The notes beneath the pieces are model-generated. The model was not told the origin of the DNA. It was given only the letters and a program-made list of their open reading frames with translations, and did no database searches. DNA of 30,249 nucleotides from a virus: the IMG/VR virus record IMGVR_UViG_3300044647_001295, positions 1-30,249 of that record; one strand, given 5' to 3'. A program made the translations under genes and the position numbers. Below, one piece after another: positions 24,188 to 30,249 of this stretch (position 1 is its first letter; each line of letters opens with the position of its first letter).

Positions 24188-24735
24188 ACCTTTATCCCCT
24201 TCCCTTCCAGAGCGGTCTTGATGTACTTACCAAGTTGAATTAGGTCGGCATCAGCCAAGTCTTCCATTGGCATATCCAGCAGTGGGTGTTTCAGGTCAAC
24301 CTGCTTATCTGCTGCCAACCGTAACAGCTGGTCAATGCGATCCTCAAACTGCTTGCGCTTATCGGGTGCTTTATTCGCATCATGCTCGGCACGACGTTGC
24401 GCTTCCTCGACCTCCTCACGGCTTGCAATGCTGTATCCCTGACGCTTGTCCGCCGAGTATCCGAGGAACGCAAGGGCTCGACCAACAGCACTCGTTTCAC
24501 AATCCTCAATGGGATTGGTAGCTTTGGCACTGTTCCCAGAGATGTCCAACCGGAAGCTGGACGTGGCAGTAGCCACACGGTCGTTGCGCATCGTGATGGT
24601 TGCCTGAATGTATCCCATCGCCGAGGTCAGCATCACGGGCTGACTGATTTCCACCTTCAGAATTTCTGCCTGTGCATCGAAGACGCGCTCCGCCACCGGT
24701 GCATAGTTGGCCAACCGATTGTTGTTGTTGCTCAC
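24184..24735 (-). CDS. Probable ERF/Rad52-type single-strand annealing protein
   Basis: About 183 residues from GTG 24735, which has AGAGG upstream and overlaps the previous stop by 4 nt. The first part has APVAERVFDAQAEILKVE and beta strands (GYIQATITMRND, RVATATSSFRLDIS), then ETSAVGRALAFLGYS at about 80-94, a hallmark seen in phage annealing proteins of the Rad52/ERF type. A charged, helical C terminus follows (about 105-183). With the RusA-like resolvase it suggests phage-encoded recombination. Confidence 0.55.
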   Translation of the reverse strand: MSNNNNRLANYAPVAERVFDAQAEILKVEISQPVMLTSAMGYIQATITMRNDRVATATSSFRLDISGNSAKATNPIEDCETSAVGRALAFLGYSADKRQGYSIASREEVEEAQRRAEHDANKAPDKRKQFEDRIDQLLRLAADKQVDLKHPLLDMPMEDLADADLIQLGKYIKTALEGKGIKV

Positions 24736-25190
24736 TTGATAGCCTCTTTCCACTGTTCGTGCTTCTCGGCAGCCGTCTGGAAGTGACGGAGTGCCTGCCC
24801 AAAGTACAACTTGCCTTCCTCGCTCCCATCTCCCAACATAAACGCAGTGCGGTGTGCGCCAAGCCCAAGACGCATCTCGGTATCCACCTCATCCACCAAG
24901 CGATCTGCCGCATCACCACAGCCGTAGGGAAGCTTCTGTGTATCGTACTTGACGATGATGGCATCCAGCTGGGTGATGGTCAGCACATCTCCCCACAGCT
25001 CGTGCGCTTCCACAAAGTTCTCCGACCATGCCACCGGATTACATACCGTCTGGGTTGGCTCTGGCACACTTGTTGCCGTAGCAGGCAGTGGTGTGGCTTC
25101 CACAAACTCTTTGTCTGTCGTGTCCATCAGCGACCCCACAAGTCCAATGAAAATCATCAATCCCAATCCCCACACGCATCCCTTACGCAT
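24732..25190 (-). CDS. Membrane-anchored early protein with Pro/Thr linker
   Basis: A 152-residue protein. Residues 7-21 (WGLGLMIFIGLVGSL) form an N-terminal hydrophobic segment, either a signal anchor or signal peptide. Residues 33-48 (TPLPATATSVPEPTQT) are a Pro/Thr-rich spacer, then a helical domain with two cysteines follows (about 50-152). Export or membrane attachment is likely; the role, such as superinfection exclusion, is speculation. The stop overlaps the annealing gene's GTG. Confidence 0.55.
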   Translation of the reverse strand: MRKGCVWGLGLMIFIGLVGSLMDTTDKEFVEATPLPATATSVPEPTQTVCNPVAWSENFVEAHELWGDVLTITQLDAIIVKYDTQKLPYGCGDAADRLVDEVDTEMRLGLGAHRTAFMLGDGSEEGKLYFGQALRHFQTAAEKHEQWKEAIK

Positions 25191-25193
25191 CTC

Positions 25194-25526
25194 CTACCAC
25201 TCTTTCTTTACCATCAGATAGCCTTTGGTTGTGGACTCCGACCGTGCTTTGGCAATCGCATTGGCGGTATGCACATCCCCGTCCTGAAGACACTGTGCAA
25301 TGAACGCATCCAGCACCTTCGTATCGTACTTCACGGTGGTGCGATCCTTTGTCATCGTCACCGTGCCAAGCCCCGTAATCACCAGCTTCTCACCCCCACG
25401 CTTGACCATAATTTCCGTGAGCGCATTCCGGATGATTTCCTTGCGCTCGGTCAGCAACTTGAGTTCGCTTTCGACCTCACCAAGTTCGGCAAGCAGCTCT
25501 TTCTCGTTCCACTCTGGATTAGTCAT
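25194..25526 (-). CDS. Coiled-coil protein, Gp157-like
   Basis: About 110 residues from ATG 25526, with GGAGG nine bases upstream and an 8-nt overlap with the previous gene. Residues about 7-40 form a coiled coil (LAELGEVESELKLLTERKEII), followed by beta strands (KLVITGLGTVTMTKD) and a helical part ending in a lysine-rich strand. The layout recalls Gp157-type phage proteins, which are linked to early replication regions, but the match is loose. Confidence 0.5.
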   Translation of the reverse strand: MTNPEWNEKELLAELGEVESELKLLTERKEIIRNALTEIMVKRGGEKLVITGLGTVTMTKDRTTVKYDTKVLDAFIAQCLQDGDVHTANAIAKARSESTTKGYLMVKKEW

Positions 25527-26127
25527 CGTCGCCATCCTCCTCATCAAATGCCTCGTACCGACTGACTGCATCAAACCCCTTCAGGAATAAGGGAATCTCA
25601 TCAGCGGTAAACGGAGTGGTGCGCCACGGAGATTCATGCACTACCTTGTTGTCTACCTTTAGCACAAGACGGAACCCGGTGTCATCTGCAGTAGATCGCT
25701 GGATAACTATACCTCCCACAAACCGACCAAGTGCTTGCTCATGGAATGAGATAAACTTCCATGCGTCTTCCTTGCACCGCTGAATAACCAGACCATGTTT
25801 CATGAGCATATCAAACATGTTTTTGGATTGTCTGCGTGCATAGTACAGACTCGCTAACTGTGAAATCCGTTGAAGATTAAACGTCCGACGAGTGCTGTCC
25901 CAATACTCACTGCGATGCACGTATTCATTGTGAAAGATTACATCATTTTCAATGATGAGGCTGATACGGTCGCCATAGCGCATCAAGAACACCTGCAAGT
26001 CTGGCTGTTTGTATCGTGGCACATCAGCAGACAACTGATACAGCTGGTTGCCAATGCTCCGCTCCAAGACTACCGGAACTGCCGTTTGCTCATCATTGGT
26101 GTAGATGGTCAAATACAAATCACTCAC
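25519..26127 (-). CDS. Unknown early protein
   Basis: About 202 residues from GTG 26127, preceded by GGAGGAACAG and overlapping the previous stop. It alternates strands and helices (LYLTIYTNDEQTAVPVVLE, YGDRISLIIENDVIFHNE, TRRTFNLQRISQLASLYY) and ends in an acidic tail EEDGDDD. No family recognised. It is the second gene of the leftward operon. Confidence 0.55.
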   Translation of the reverse strand: MSDLYLTIYTNDEQTAVPVVLERSIGNQLYQLSADVPRYKQPDLQVFLMRYGDRISLIIENDVIFHNEYVHRSEYWDSTRRTFNLQRISQLASLYYARRQSKNMFDMLMKHGLVIQRCKEDAWKFISFHEQALGRFVGGIVIQRSTADDTGFRLVLKVDNKVVHESPWRTTPFTADEIPLFLKGFDAVSRYEAFDEEDGDDD

Positions 26128-26368
26128 CCTGTTCCTCCCTGTTCCGCCACACCTGAATCGCCGCATAGAGGTCGAATCCATTGAGTACCGAATCCTCGCC
26201 CAAGTACTGACGCACCTGATGAATGTTTACCACATCACCACGCTCGTCGATGTACTCGCAGATAATCCCGATGAGTTCGTCAATGGTGACGTTCTCTGGC
26301 ACGGTCGTCTTGTGTGCGATGTTGCCGACAGTGATGGTGCCAAGCATCTGTTCCCGTGTGATTTCCAT
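26120..26368 (-). CDS. First gene of the leftward operon, unknown
   Basis: An 82-residue acidic protein (EITREQMLGTITVGNIAHKT, TIDELIGIICEYIDE) with AGGAG upstream. It is the first gene after the leftward promoter, about 35 nt past the expected transcript start. A small acidic first-gene protein could modulate host transcription or replication, but nothing identifies it. Confidence 0.6.
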   Translation of the reverse strand: MEITREQMLGTITVGNIAHKTTVPENVTIDELIGIICEYIDERGDVVNIHQVRQYLGEDSVLNGFDLYAAIQVWRNREEQGE

Positions 26369-26384
26369 GTCATTTCTCCTACTG

Positions 26385-26397
26385 TGTCAATCTGACA
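26385..26397. promoter_or_regulatory. Candidate operator at the leftward promoter
   Basis: TGTCA-atc-TGACA, a perfect 5-bp inverted repeat with 3-bp spacer, lies just downstream of the -10 box where a repressor would block initiation. One of the RHH proteins is a possible ligand; this is inference. Confidence 0.35.
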
Positions 26398-26403
26398 AGA
26401 GTC

Positions 26404-26432
26404 ATTGTATTACAAAGAAAAAAATATGTCAA
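26404..26432 (-). promoter_or_regulatory. Sigma70 promoter of the leftward operon
   Basis: On the - strand TTGACA (26432-26427) is followed by exactly 17 bases and TACAAT (26409-26404). This is a near-consensus sigma70 promoter and drives the whole - strand replication operon. Confidence 0.8.
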
Positions 26433-26863
26433 GGGGAATCTTGCACCAATTTCGTGATGCCACGAAAAAGCTCTGCTTGCTCGCAGGCGTACGCGCGGAA
26501 CCGGAACCCGAGTAGTAGACCAGCAAGCAGGCGAAATCGCATCGCCGAGTAGTAGGAACGAACGAGCCACCTCTTTCCCCGTCGCTCGCAGGCGCGCGGA
26601 ACCGAAGCCCGAGTAGTGGGGGGTGAGTACGCGCGGAACCGAAGCCCGAGTAGTAACCCCCCCCAGCTCGCAGGCGCGCGCCCGACCGCCCCGACGCGCC
26701 CCGCTCCGGCCCCGGCGGTGATCCCGTCAAATGTCGATTTTCTCATCTTTCACCCGGCTCCGGTGGTGCTGGCTCCGCGGTGATTTTGGCAGCTCCGGGG
26801 TGGTGGTTGGGGTGATCTTTTGGGGGTGATGTGTGCATATATAGAATTGGTGGCAATTCATGT
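26433..26863. repeat. Non-coding GC-rich repeat region between divergent promoters
   Basis: This ~430-nt stretch holds no convincing gene. It contains three copies of CTCGCAGGCG (26480-26489, 26585-26594, 26667-26676), three near-identical copies of a ~25-bp unit starting CGCGCGGAACCG and ending GAGTAGT (26492-26517, 26593-26617, 26630-26655), and a fourth GAGTAGT at 26547. GAGTAGT start points are at 26510, 26547, 26611 and 26648, so pairs sit 37 bp apart. The ORFs across it are Arg/Gly/Ser-rich shadows. Long C-runs precede the duplicated promoter cassette. Confidence 0.6.
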
Positions 26864-26892
26864 TTGACAAACATACATACATCATGTATATT
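26864..26892 (+). promoter_or_regulatory. Rightward promoter PR1
   Basis: TTGACA (26864-26869), 17 bases, TATATT (26887-26892): a sigma70 promoter for the clamp-like gene. The surrounding sequence is duplicated at 28903-28989. Confidence 0.8.
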
Positions 26893-26897
26893 GTAGA

Positions 26898-26927
26898 CAA
26901 CCCGGCAACGATGAACGCCGGTACACA
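26898..26927 (+). repeat. Shared 5' leader, copy 1
   Basis: A 30-base sequence identical to 28960-28989, starting at the expected transcript start. It contains a CCGGC (26902-26906) / GCCGG (26917-26921) stem with a ten-base loop holding ATGAAC. It may be a translational operator or mRNA-stabilising 5' hairpin. Confidence 0.7.
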
Positions 26928-26945
26928 GTAGGGAGAACATACAGT

Positions 26946-27698
26946 ATGTTCACACGTGACGATGGTACACAGTTGGAAGTGGTGGTAATTCGGTGGTGGT
27001 TGCCAACCAAAACGAACGCTAACGAAATCTTTAGTAAGCATGGTGGTTTCCCCGTTGACAAAAACGGGAGCATCAACATTACCAACCGTATCATCAACGG
27101 CAACATGGTCTACGATGTTGGCAAGTGGTTTGTGATGTTTGCAGATGGGTACCGGTTGGCCAAGCTCCCGGTGTGTGTGAACTTGTTCGATGATGCTGGC
27201 AACCCGGCAACGTTTACCGGGGAGCAATACAAAATTGACATACACCCGGGATTGGGCGCGGCTATGAAGTTTGATAGTGTGTGTGATATGACAATCAACG
27301 TAAAGGAGGAACAACGAACGGCGGTACCAACAAGCTACATTAAATATAATGCACGTATGTCAACCGCTACCATTGGCGCCGGCCGTTTCAAGGGTGGCAA
27401 GTATGGAGCTGCAAACAACAACGAAATCGACAGCACCAAACCAACCCTAACGATTGTACACAATGACAGCACCGCGCCGGATTACCACCGGGTAATACCG
27501 GATACATCAACGTACGTTAGAACCGTATCACTTAACCCCAAGTATTTGGGTGATCTTGCGAAGATGTGCAATGATGCCACATCAATTACGCTACACTTCG
27601 CAAGTGAAAACAGCACAGAAAACCCGGTGTATGTCACTGTGTCCGATGGTGGTGACACGGCCCCGGTGTTTGTGGTAATGCCAATGATGGTGAAGTGA
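26946..27698 (+). CDS. Sliding-clamp-like protein (DnaN-related)
   Basis: A 250-residue protein, ATG about ten bases after TAGGGAGA. Residues 66-71 (ADGYRL) match the ATDGxRL turn of bacterial beta clamps. Residues 178-185 (PDYHRVIP) match FPDYRRVLP, and about 194-201 plus the last residues (VSLNPKYLGDL, then FVVMPMM) match the FNxxYLxDxL and final VMPM of domain 3. At 250 residues it is too short for the usual three-domain clamp; two domains could trimerise. Family is inferred from these motifs. Confidence 0.5.
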   Translation: MFTRDDGTQLEVVVIRWWLPTKTNANEIFSKHGGFPVDKNGSINITNRIINGNMVYDVGKWFVMFADGYRLAKLPVCVNLFDDAGNPATFTGEQYKIDIHPGLGAAMKFDSVCDMTINVKEEQRTAVPTSYIKYNARMSTATIGAGRFKGGKYGAANNNEIDSTKPTLTIVHNDSTAPDYHRVIPDTSTYVRTVSLNPKYLGDLAKMCNDATSITLHFASENSTENPVYVTVSDGGDTAPVFVVMPMMVK

Positions 27699-27766
27699 TG
27701 GAATTACTATTATTTTTGATTGCATATCTGATTATGCGTAGTGAAAAGAAACGGAACGGCAAGTAA
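27698..27766 (+). CDS. 22-residue membrane peptide
   Basis: ATG 27698 overlaps the clamp-like stop (TGATG) and ends at TAA 27764-27766, which overlaps the next ATG (TAATG). It encodes MELLLFLIAYLIMRSEKK plus four residues: a hydrophobic helix with a basic tail. GGTGAAG lies upstream. Small, but tightly coupled on both sides. Confidence 0.55.
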   Translation: MELLLFLIAYLIMRSEKKRNGK

Positions 27767-27981
27767 TGAACAAGATTAAGTATTGGTTCGCATGGAAGAT
27801 TTTGGGCGTGTGTGTGTGGTCTATTGTGTACACTGATGGCACGGAGCAAATCACAACCAGCATTGGTGCGGCGTTTGATGCGGCCGGGGTGTACACCCGC
27901 AATGTGGGTTGTATGGGGTATGTGATTAACCCGGCCGGAGAAGTGGCAGCAGTGTTCTCACACGGTTTTTACATGGAATAG
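27766..27981 (+). CDS. Unknown small protein
   Basis: A 71-residue protein starting in the previous stop (TAATG). It begins MNKIKYWFAWKILGVCVW, possibly membrane-associated, followed by a Gly/Ala-rich segment with VYTRNVGCMGYVINPAGEVA, a beta-hairpin-like part. No family is recognised. Confidence 0.5.
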   Translation: MNKIKYWFAWKILGVCVWSIVYTDGTEQITTSIGAAFDAAGVYTRNVGCMGYVINPAGEVAAVFSHGFYME

Positions 27982-27989
27982 TCAACAAG

Positions 27990-28023
27990 ATCACCACCCC
28001 CGGCAATGGTTGGGGGTGGTGAT
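27990..28023 (+). other. 12-bp perfect hairpin in an intercistronic gap
   Basis: ATCACCACCCCC (27990-28001) pairs with GGGGGTGGTGAT (28012-28023) around a ten-base loop. No T-run follows; instead a ribosome site begins four bases later. It shares its sequence with the terminator at 28574-28607, so it may be a converted terminator or attenuation site. Confidence 0.6.
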
Positions 28024-28041
28024 GATAGGAGAGTAGACACA

Positions 28042-28437
28042 ATGACAAACAATGAAAAGAACTTGCAAGAACGGGCCAAGCAGCTGGGGTTGGGGGTTGC
28101 CACGTATTCCCCGGGTGATGGTAAACGGTATGTAGTGAAAGCAGCTCCGCACTATGATTACTTTGGTGATGGTGACGTGTACCGTGCTGGTTGCAACCCC
28201 GGCAATGTGGCCGCATTTTTGGCCGGGGTGTCCTATGCACAGTATGATTTGTCTAGTTCGATTTTGCGCCGTATGGGTGTATTGCAATCTGACATTGCAC
28301 AGTATGACAAGGAGCTATCACAACCGGGGATTACCGAAGAAGTGACAGAACGCATCACCCGCAATCGTGCATACACATACCATCGGTTGGAAGTATTGCG
28401 CCGGGTGTTGGAAGTGATAAAGGAATTAGAGCAATGA
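28042..28437 (+). CDS. Unknown early protein
   Basis: A 131-residue protein from ATG 28042, with AGGAGAG upstream. The first half is beta-rich (LGLGVATYSPGDGKRYVVKA, HYDYFGDGDVYRAG), the second half helical (ILRRMGVLQSDIAQYDKELS). Not recognised. The stop overlaps the next start (ATGA). Confidence 0.55.
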   Translation: MTNNEKNLQERAKQLGLGVATYSPGDGKRYVVKAAPHYDYFGDGDVYRAGCNPGNVAAFLAGVSYAQYDLSSSILRRMGVLQSDIAQYDKELSQPGITEEVTERITRNRAYTYHRLEVLRRVLEVIKELEQ

Positions 28438-28562
28438 CAATAGAACGTGGTGTATATGGTTGGGTGGTGTCAGACGTGATTAATGGTTATCTGGTATCAC
28501 GGTTGTATATCGGATACACTAAGCGACAAGCACGGCAACGGTTTATTGCAGAACACAAGTAA
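28434..28562 (+). CDS. 42-residue small protein
   Basis: ATG 28434 overlaps the previous stop as ATGA and runs to TAA 28560-28562. The sequence is basic at its end (GYTKRQARQRFIAEHK) and beta-prone at its start (ERGVYGWVVSDVINGYLVSR). It is followed directly by a terminator, so it ends the transcription unit. Function unknown. Confidence 0.55.
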   Translation: MTIERGVYGWVVSDVINGYLVSRLYIGYTKRQARQRFIAEHK

Positions 28563-28573
28563 TCAACAAGATC

Positions 28574-28607
28574 ACCACCCCCGGCCGATTGCTGGGGGTG
28601 GTTTTTT
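28574..28607 (+). terminator. Rho-independent terminator
   Basis: ACCACCCCC (28574-28582) pairs with GGGGGTGGT (28594-28602), followed by a T-run. It closes the transcription unit that starts at the 26864 promoter. Confidence 0.8.
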
Positions 28608-28850
28608 GTACCATTTTTTGTTGACAAAACAGCTTCCATTAGAGAACGTGAAAAAATCATCACCCCCGGCCGCGCCGCTGAAAACCGCGCGTAATCCGGG
28701 GCCGGAGTAGAGAAGTGATACACCCCCTAAAATCACCCCCCAACCCCCCCAAAAAAACACCCCCGGCAGCTCCGAACCACCACCCCGGCCGGGTGGTTTT
28801 CTCATTTCACGCCAGCACCCCCCCGGGGGTGATCCTCCCCCGGTTTTTCG
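28608..28850 (+). other. Non-coding GC-rich spacer
   Basis: No gene is visible. It contains C-runs, a terminator-like hairpin (ACCACCC at 28779-28785 with GGGTGGT at 28791-28797, then TTT), and a TTCTCATTTCAC motif shared with the first cassette near 26739-26752. A TTGACA at 28621-28626 has no matching -10. Confidence 0.5.
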
Positions 28851-28886
28851 CAGCTCCGGGGGTTGCTCCGGGGGTTGCTCCGGGGG
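28851..28886 (+). repeat. Three tandem 12-bp repeats
   Basis: CAGCTCCGGGGG followed by two TTGCTCCGGGGG units. They lie about 40 bp upstream of the second rightward promoter and could be binding sites or simple slippage. Confidence 0.6.
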
Positions 28887-28925
28887 TGGTTGCAACGTAT
28901 ATATGGGAGTGGTTGTAATTCATAC

Positions 28926-28954
28926 TTGACAAATACTTTTACATCGTATATATT
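28926..28954 (+). promoter_or_regulatory. Rightward promoter PR2
   Basis: TTGACA (28926-28931), 17 bases, TATATT (28949-28954). It matches the 26864 promoter in spacing and surroundings, and drives the zinc-finger repeat protein gene. Confidence 0.8.
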
Positions 28955-28959
28955 TGTGG

Positions 28960-28989
28960 CAACCCGGCAACGATGAACGCCGGTACACA
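28960..28989 (+). repeat. Shared 5' leader, copy 2
   Basis: Identical over 30 bases to 26898-26927, with the same CCGGC/GCCGG hairpin at the transcript start. Confidence 0.7.
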
Positions 28990-29004
28990 CATAAGGAGCC
29001 CCCC

Positions 29005-30249
29005 ATGAATCGCAACGAAATCACCCCGGCAATGCTTGAGGCCCTCACCCCGGCCGTGTTGGCGGCTATGTCACCGGAAGACTTGGAAGTCCACATCTTG
29101 GCAACGTACCAACCGTTGGTTACCCCGGCCGTTGCGTTGCGTGTGCGGTATACCGACGTGGCACGCCGGGCGGCGATGCAGTACCGGCACGGTGCCGAGA
29201 TGGTAACGATTGACACCCGGTACTCTGACTATGTGGACGTGTCGTTGGATGTGTTGAAATCGGTTGAATGTGCTTGGTTTGATATGTGGCCGGTTGACGT
29301 TGACGTCAATATTGACGCCGTTGTGGACATCAATCGCACCGGTTTCCGGTGGGCAAGCAACCCCCCAACCCCAACCCCCAAGCAGCCAACCCCCCCGGCA
29401 ACCACTATGTATGCGACGCTAGTGGCCGGGGTTGCCAACCGGTATGCTCCGGAGGTGTTAATGTCCACATCATACGCAACCATGCAGGATTGGGTGGCCG
29501 GCGAAAAACTGTGCAACCACCCCGGCACCACGTGGGTGGTTCGTACCGTTGCGTTGTCGGTTGAAGTCGGCACCCATGTGGTGTACGTTGATGGGGGGGA
29601 TGTGCTGACCAAGCATTCATCTATGGTTGACGTTGCCGAGATGATGCGCTACTACGCAGGCGGTATGGCCGGCGACTTGGGGGCGACGCTTGACACCTGC
29701 CACACGGCTTATGATGTGGTTGCGACCGTATGCAATCACCTAGTTGGAACCGGTTGCTCCCCGTTCGATATTGACGGGGAAATGTTGGGGGTGGTGATGT
29801 ATACCGGCGACTACCACACCCCGTTAACAAACAACGACTTGGAGGCATATGCCAACATGTGGTACACGTCACTCGAAACTATCGACACGTGCCGGGGGTG
29901 TGGTTACACCGTTGACGTTGCCGACGCCGTTTTAATTGACGATGAGGTGTGGTGTGAGATGTGCTATGCGGATACGGTTGCCACGTGCCGGGGGTGCGGG
30001 TGTGAGATGGAGGAGGATTATGCACATCACCACAACGGCGAGGTGTGGTGTGAAATGTGCTACAACAACCAACCGGTGCACTGCGATGGGTGCGGGTGTG
30101 ATGATGTGATGCATTGTGACAATGGTTCGTGGTGCGAGATGTGCTATGTAGATACGGTGTGTAACGGTGATGATACCGGTGACCTGCATGATGTGGTAGC
30201 TACCATCTGCGATGAAATCATGGCCGGGGTATACGCAACCACCCCATAC
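29005..30249 (+). CDS. Partial protein with C-terminal zinc-finger-like repeats
   Basis: ATG 29005 has AAGGAG six bases upstream, and the frame stays open to the window end (415 residues, C terminus missing). The first ~290 residues are Pro/Thr/Val-rich with a Pro/Thr stretch near 117-131. From C296 there are three repeats with a 32-residue period: C-x-x-C-G, about 17 residues, then WCEMCY. Such paired C-x-x-C motifs suggest LIM-like or treble-clef zinc binding and protein interaction. Function unknown; a host-takeover role is inference. Confidence 0.65.
   Translation, partial: MNRNEITPAMLEALTPAVLAAMSPEDLEVHILATYQPLVTPAVALRVRYTDVARRAAMQYRHGAEMVTIDTRYSDYVDVSLDVLKSVECAWFDMWPVDVDVNIDAVVDINRTGFRWASNPPTPTPKQPTPPATTMYATLVAGVANRYAPEVLMSTSYATMQDWVAGEKLCNHPGTTWVVRTVALSVEVGTHVVYVDGGDVLTKHSSMVDVAEMMRYYAGGMAGDLGATLDTCHTAYDVVATVCNHLVGTGCSPFDIDGEMLGVVMYTGDYHTPLTNNDLEAYANMWYTSLETIDTCRGCGYTVDVADAVLIDDEVWCEMCYADTVATCRGCGCEMEEDYAHHHNGEVWCEMCYNNQPVHCDGCGCDDVMHCDNGSWCEMCYVDTVCNGDDTGDLHDVVATICDEIMAGVYATTPY

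Noticed and set aside
24672-25565. 297-residue + strand ORF
   Set aside because: It is antisense to three coupled - strand genes that have ribosome sites and recognisable features; it is rich in His, Cys and Arg as is typical of a shadow.
26410-26746. Two long - strand ORFs over the GC-rich repeats
   Set aside because: Composition is Arg/Gly/Ser/Pro-rich and driven by repeats, both frames are equally open, and no ribosome site is apparent.
28621-28626. TTGACA after the terminator as a promoter
   Set aside because: No acceptable -10 at 16-18 bases; it is in a region without a downstream start before the PR2 promoter.
28851-28886. Tandem repeats as a CRISPR array
   Set aside because: Units are 12 bp, contiguous and without spacers.
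29229-29872. - strand ORFs opposite the zinc-finger repeat protein
   Set aside because: Shadows of the open + strand frame that has promoter, leader and AAGGAG.

Overview
The window reads as one contiguous stretch of a tailed-phage genome (siphovirus type, HK97-fold capsid); it could also be a prophage. The evidence is an ordered set of terminase, portal, protease, capsid, connector, tail tube, tail chaperone, tape measure and tail tip genes, followed by a leftward replication and recombination operon. No integrase or clear repressor is visible, and both window ends cut through open reading frames. The host is uncertain. A Pro/Thr-rich linker in the membrane-anchored protein at 24732-25190 and the style of the lysin hint weakly at Chloroflexota. 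This is inference only.

Layout. (1) 1-18796, + strand: packaging and structural module, tightly packed with many 1-4 nt start/stop overlaps. Order: partial ORF, ParB-like protein, small and large terminase, portal fused to a Mu-F-like domain, gp10-like protein, two beta-rich probable surface proteins, a DUF protein with an internal duplication, an Fe-S-like domain fused to the prohead protease, major capsid protein, a small capsid-adjacent protein, a glycosyltransferase, neck proteins, tail tube, tail chaperones joined by a -1 frameshift, tape measure, two tail tip proteins and a short glucosaminidase-like lysin. (2) 26432-18705, - strand: early operon behind a consensus sigma70 promoter. It holds small unknowns, a probable Rad52/ERF-type annealing protein, two overlapping ribbon-helix-helix genes, a PAPS-reductase-like ATP pyrophosphatase, an O-like initiator with internal iterons, a DnaC-like loader, a C5-methyltransferase reduced by an internal deletion, a HTH protein and a RusA-like resolvase. 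(3) 26369-26945: non-coding divergent control region with GC-rich repeats. (4) 26946-30249, + strand: two rightward units, each behind a near-identical duplicated promoter and leader. They encode a sliding-clamp-like protein, several tiny proteins, and a partial protein ending in three zinc-finger-like repeats. This arm is visibly richer in CCGG than the rest.

How it works together: the leftward unit would load a helicase at an origin lying inside the initiator gene (lambda-O style) and supply annealing and resolvase functions. The right arm supplies a clamp-like factor and probable host-interaction proteins. The long + strand module packages DNA and builds the particle. The points most worth checking are the iteron array inside the initiator gene, the methyltransferase remnant joining motif IV directly to motif X, the lysine-rich ORF overprinted on the protease gene, the duplicated promoter cassette, the 37-bp-spaced GC-rich repeats, and the zinc-finger repeat protein.
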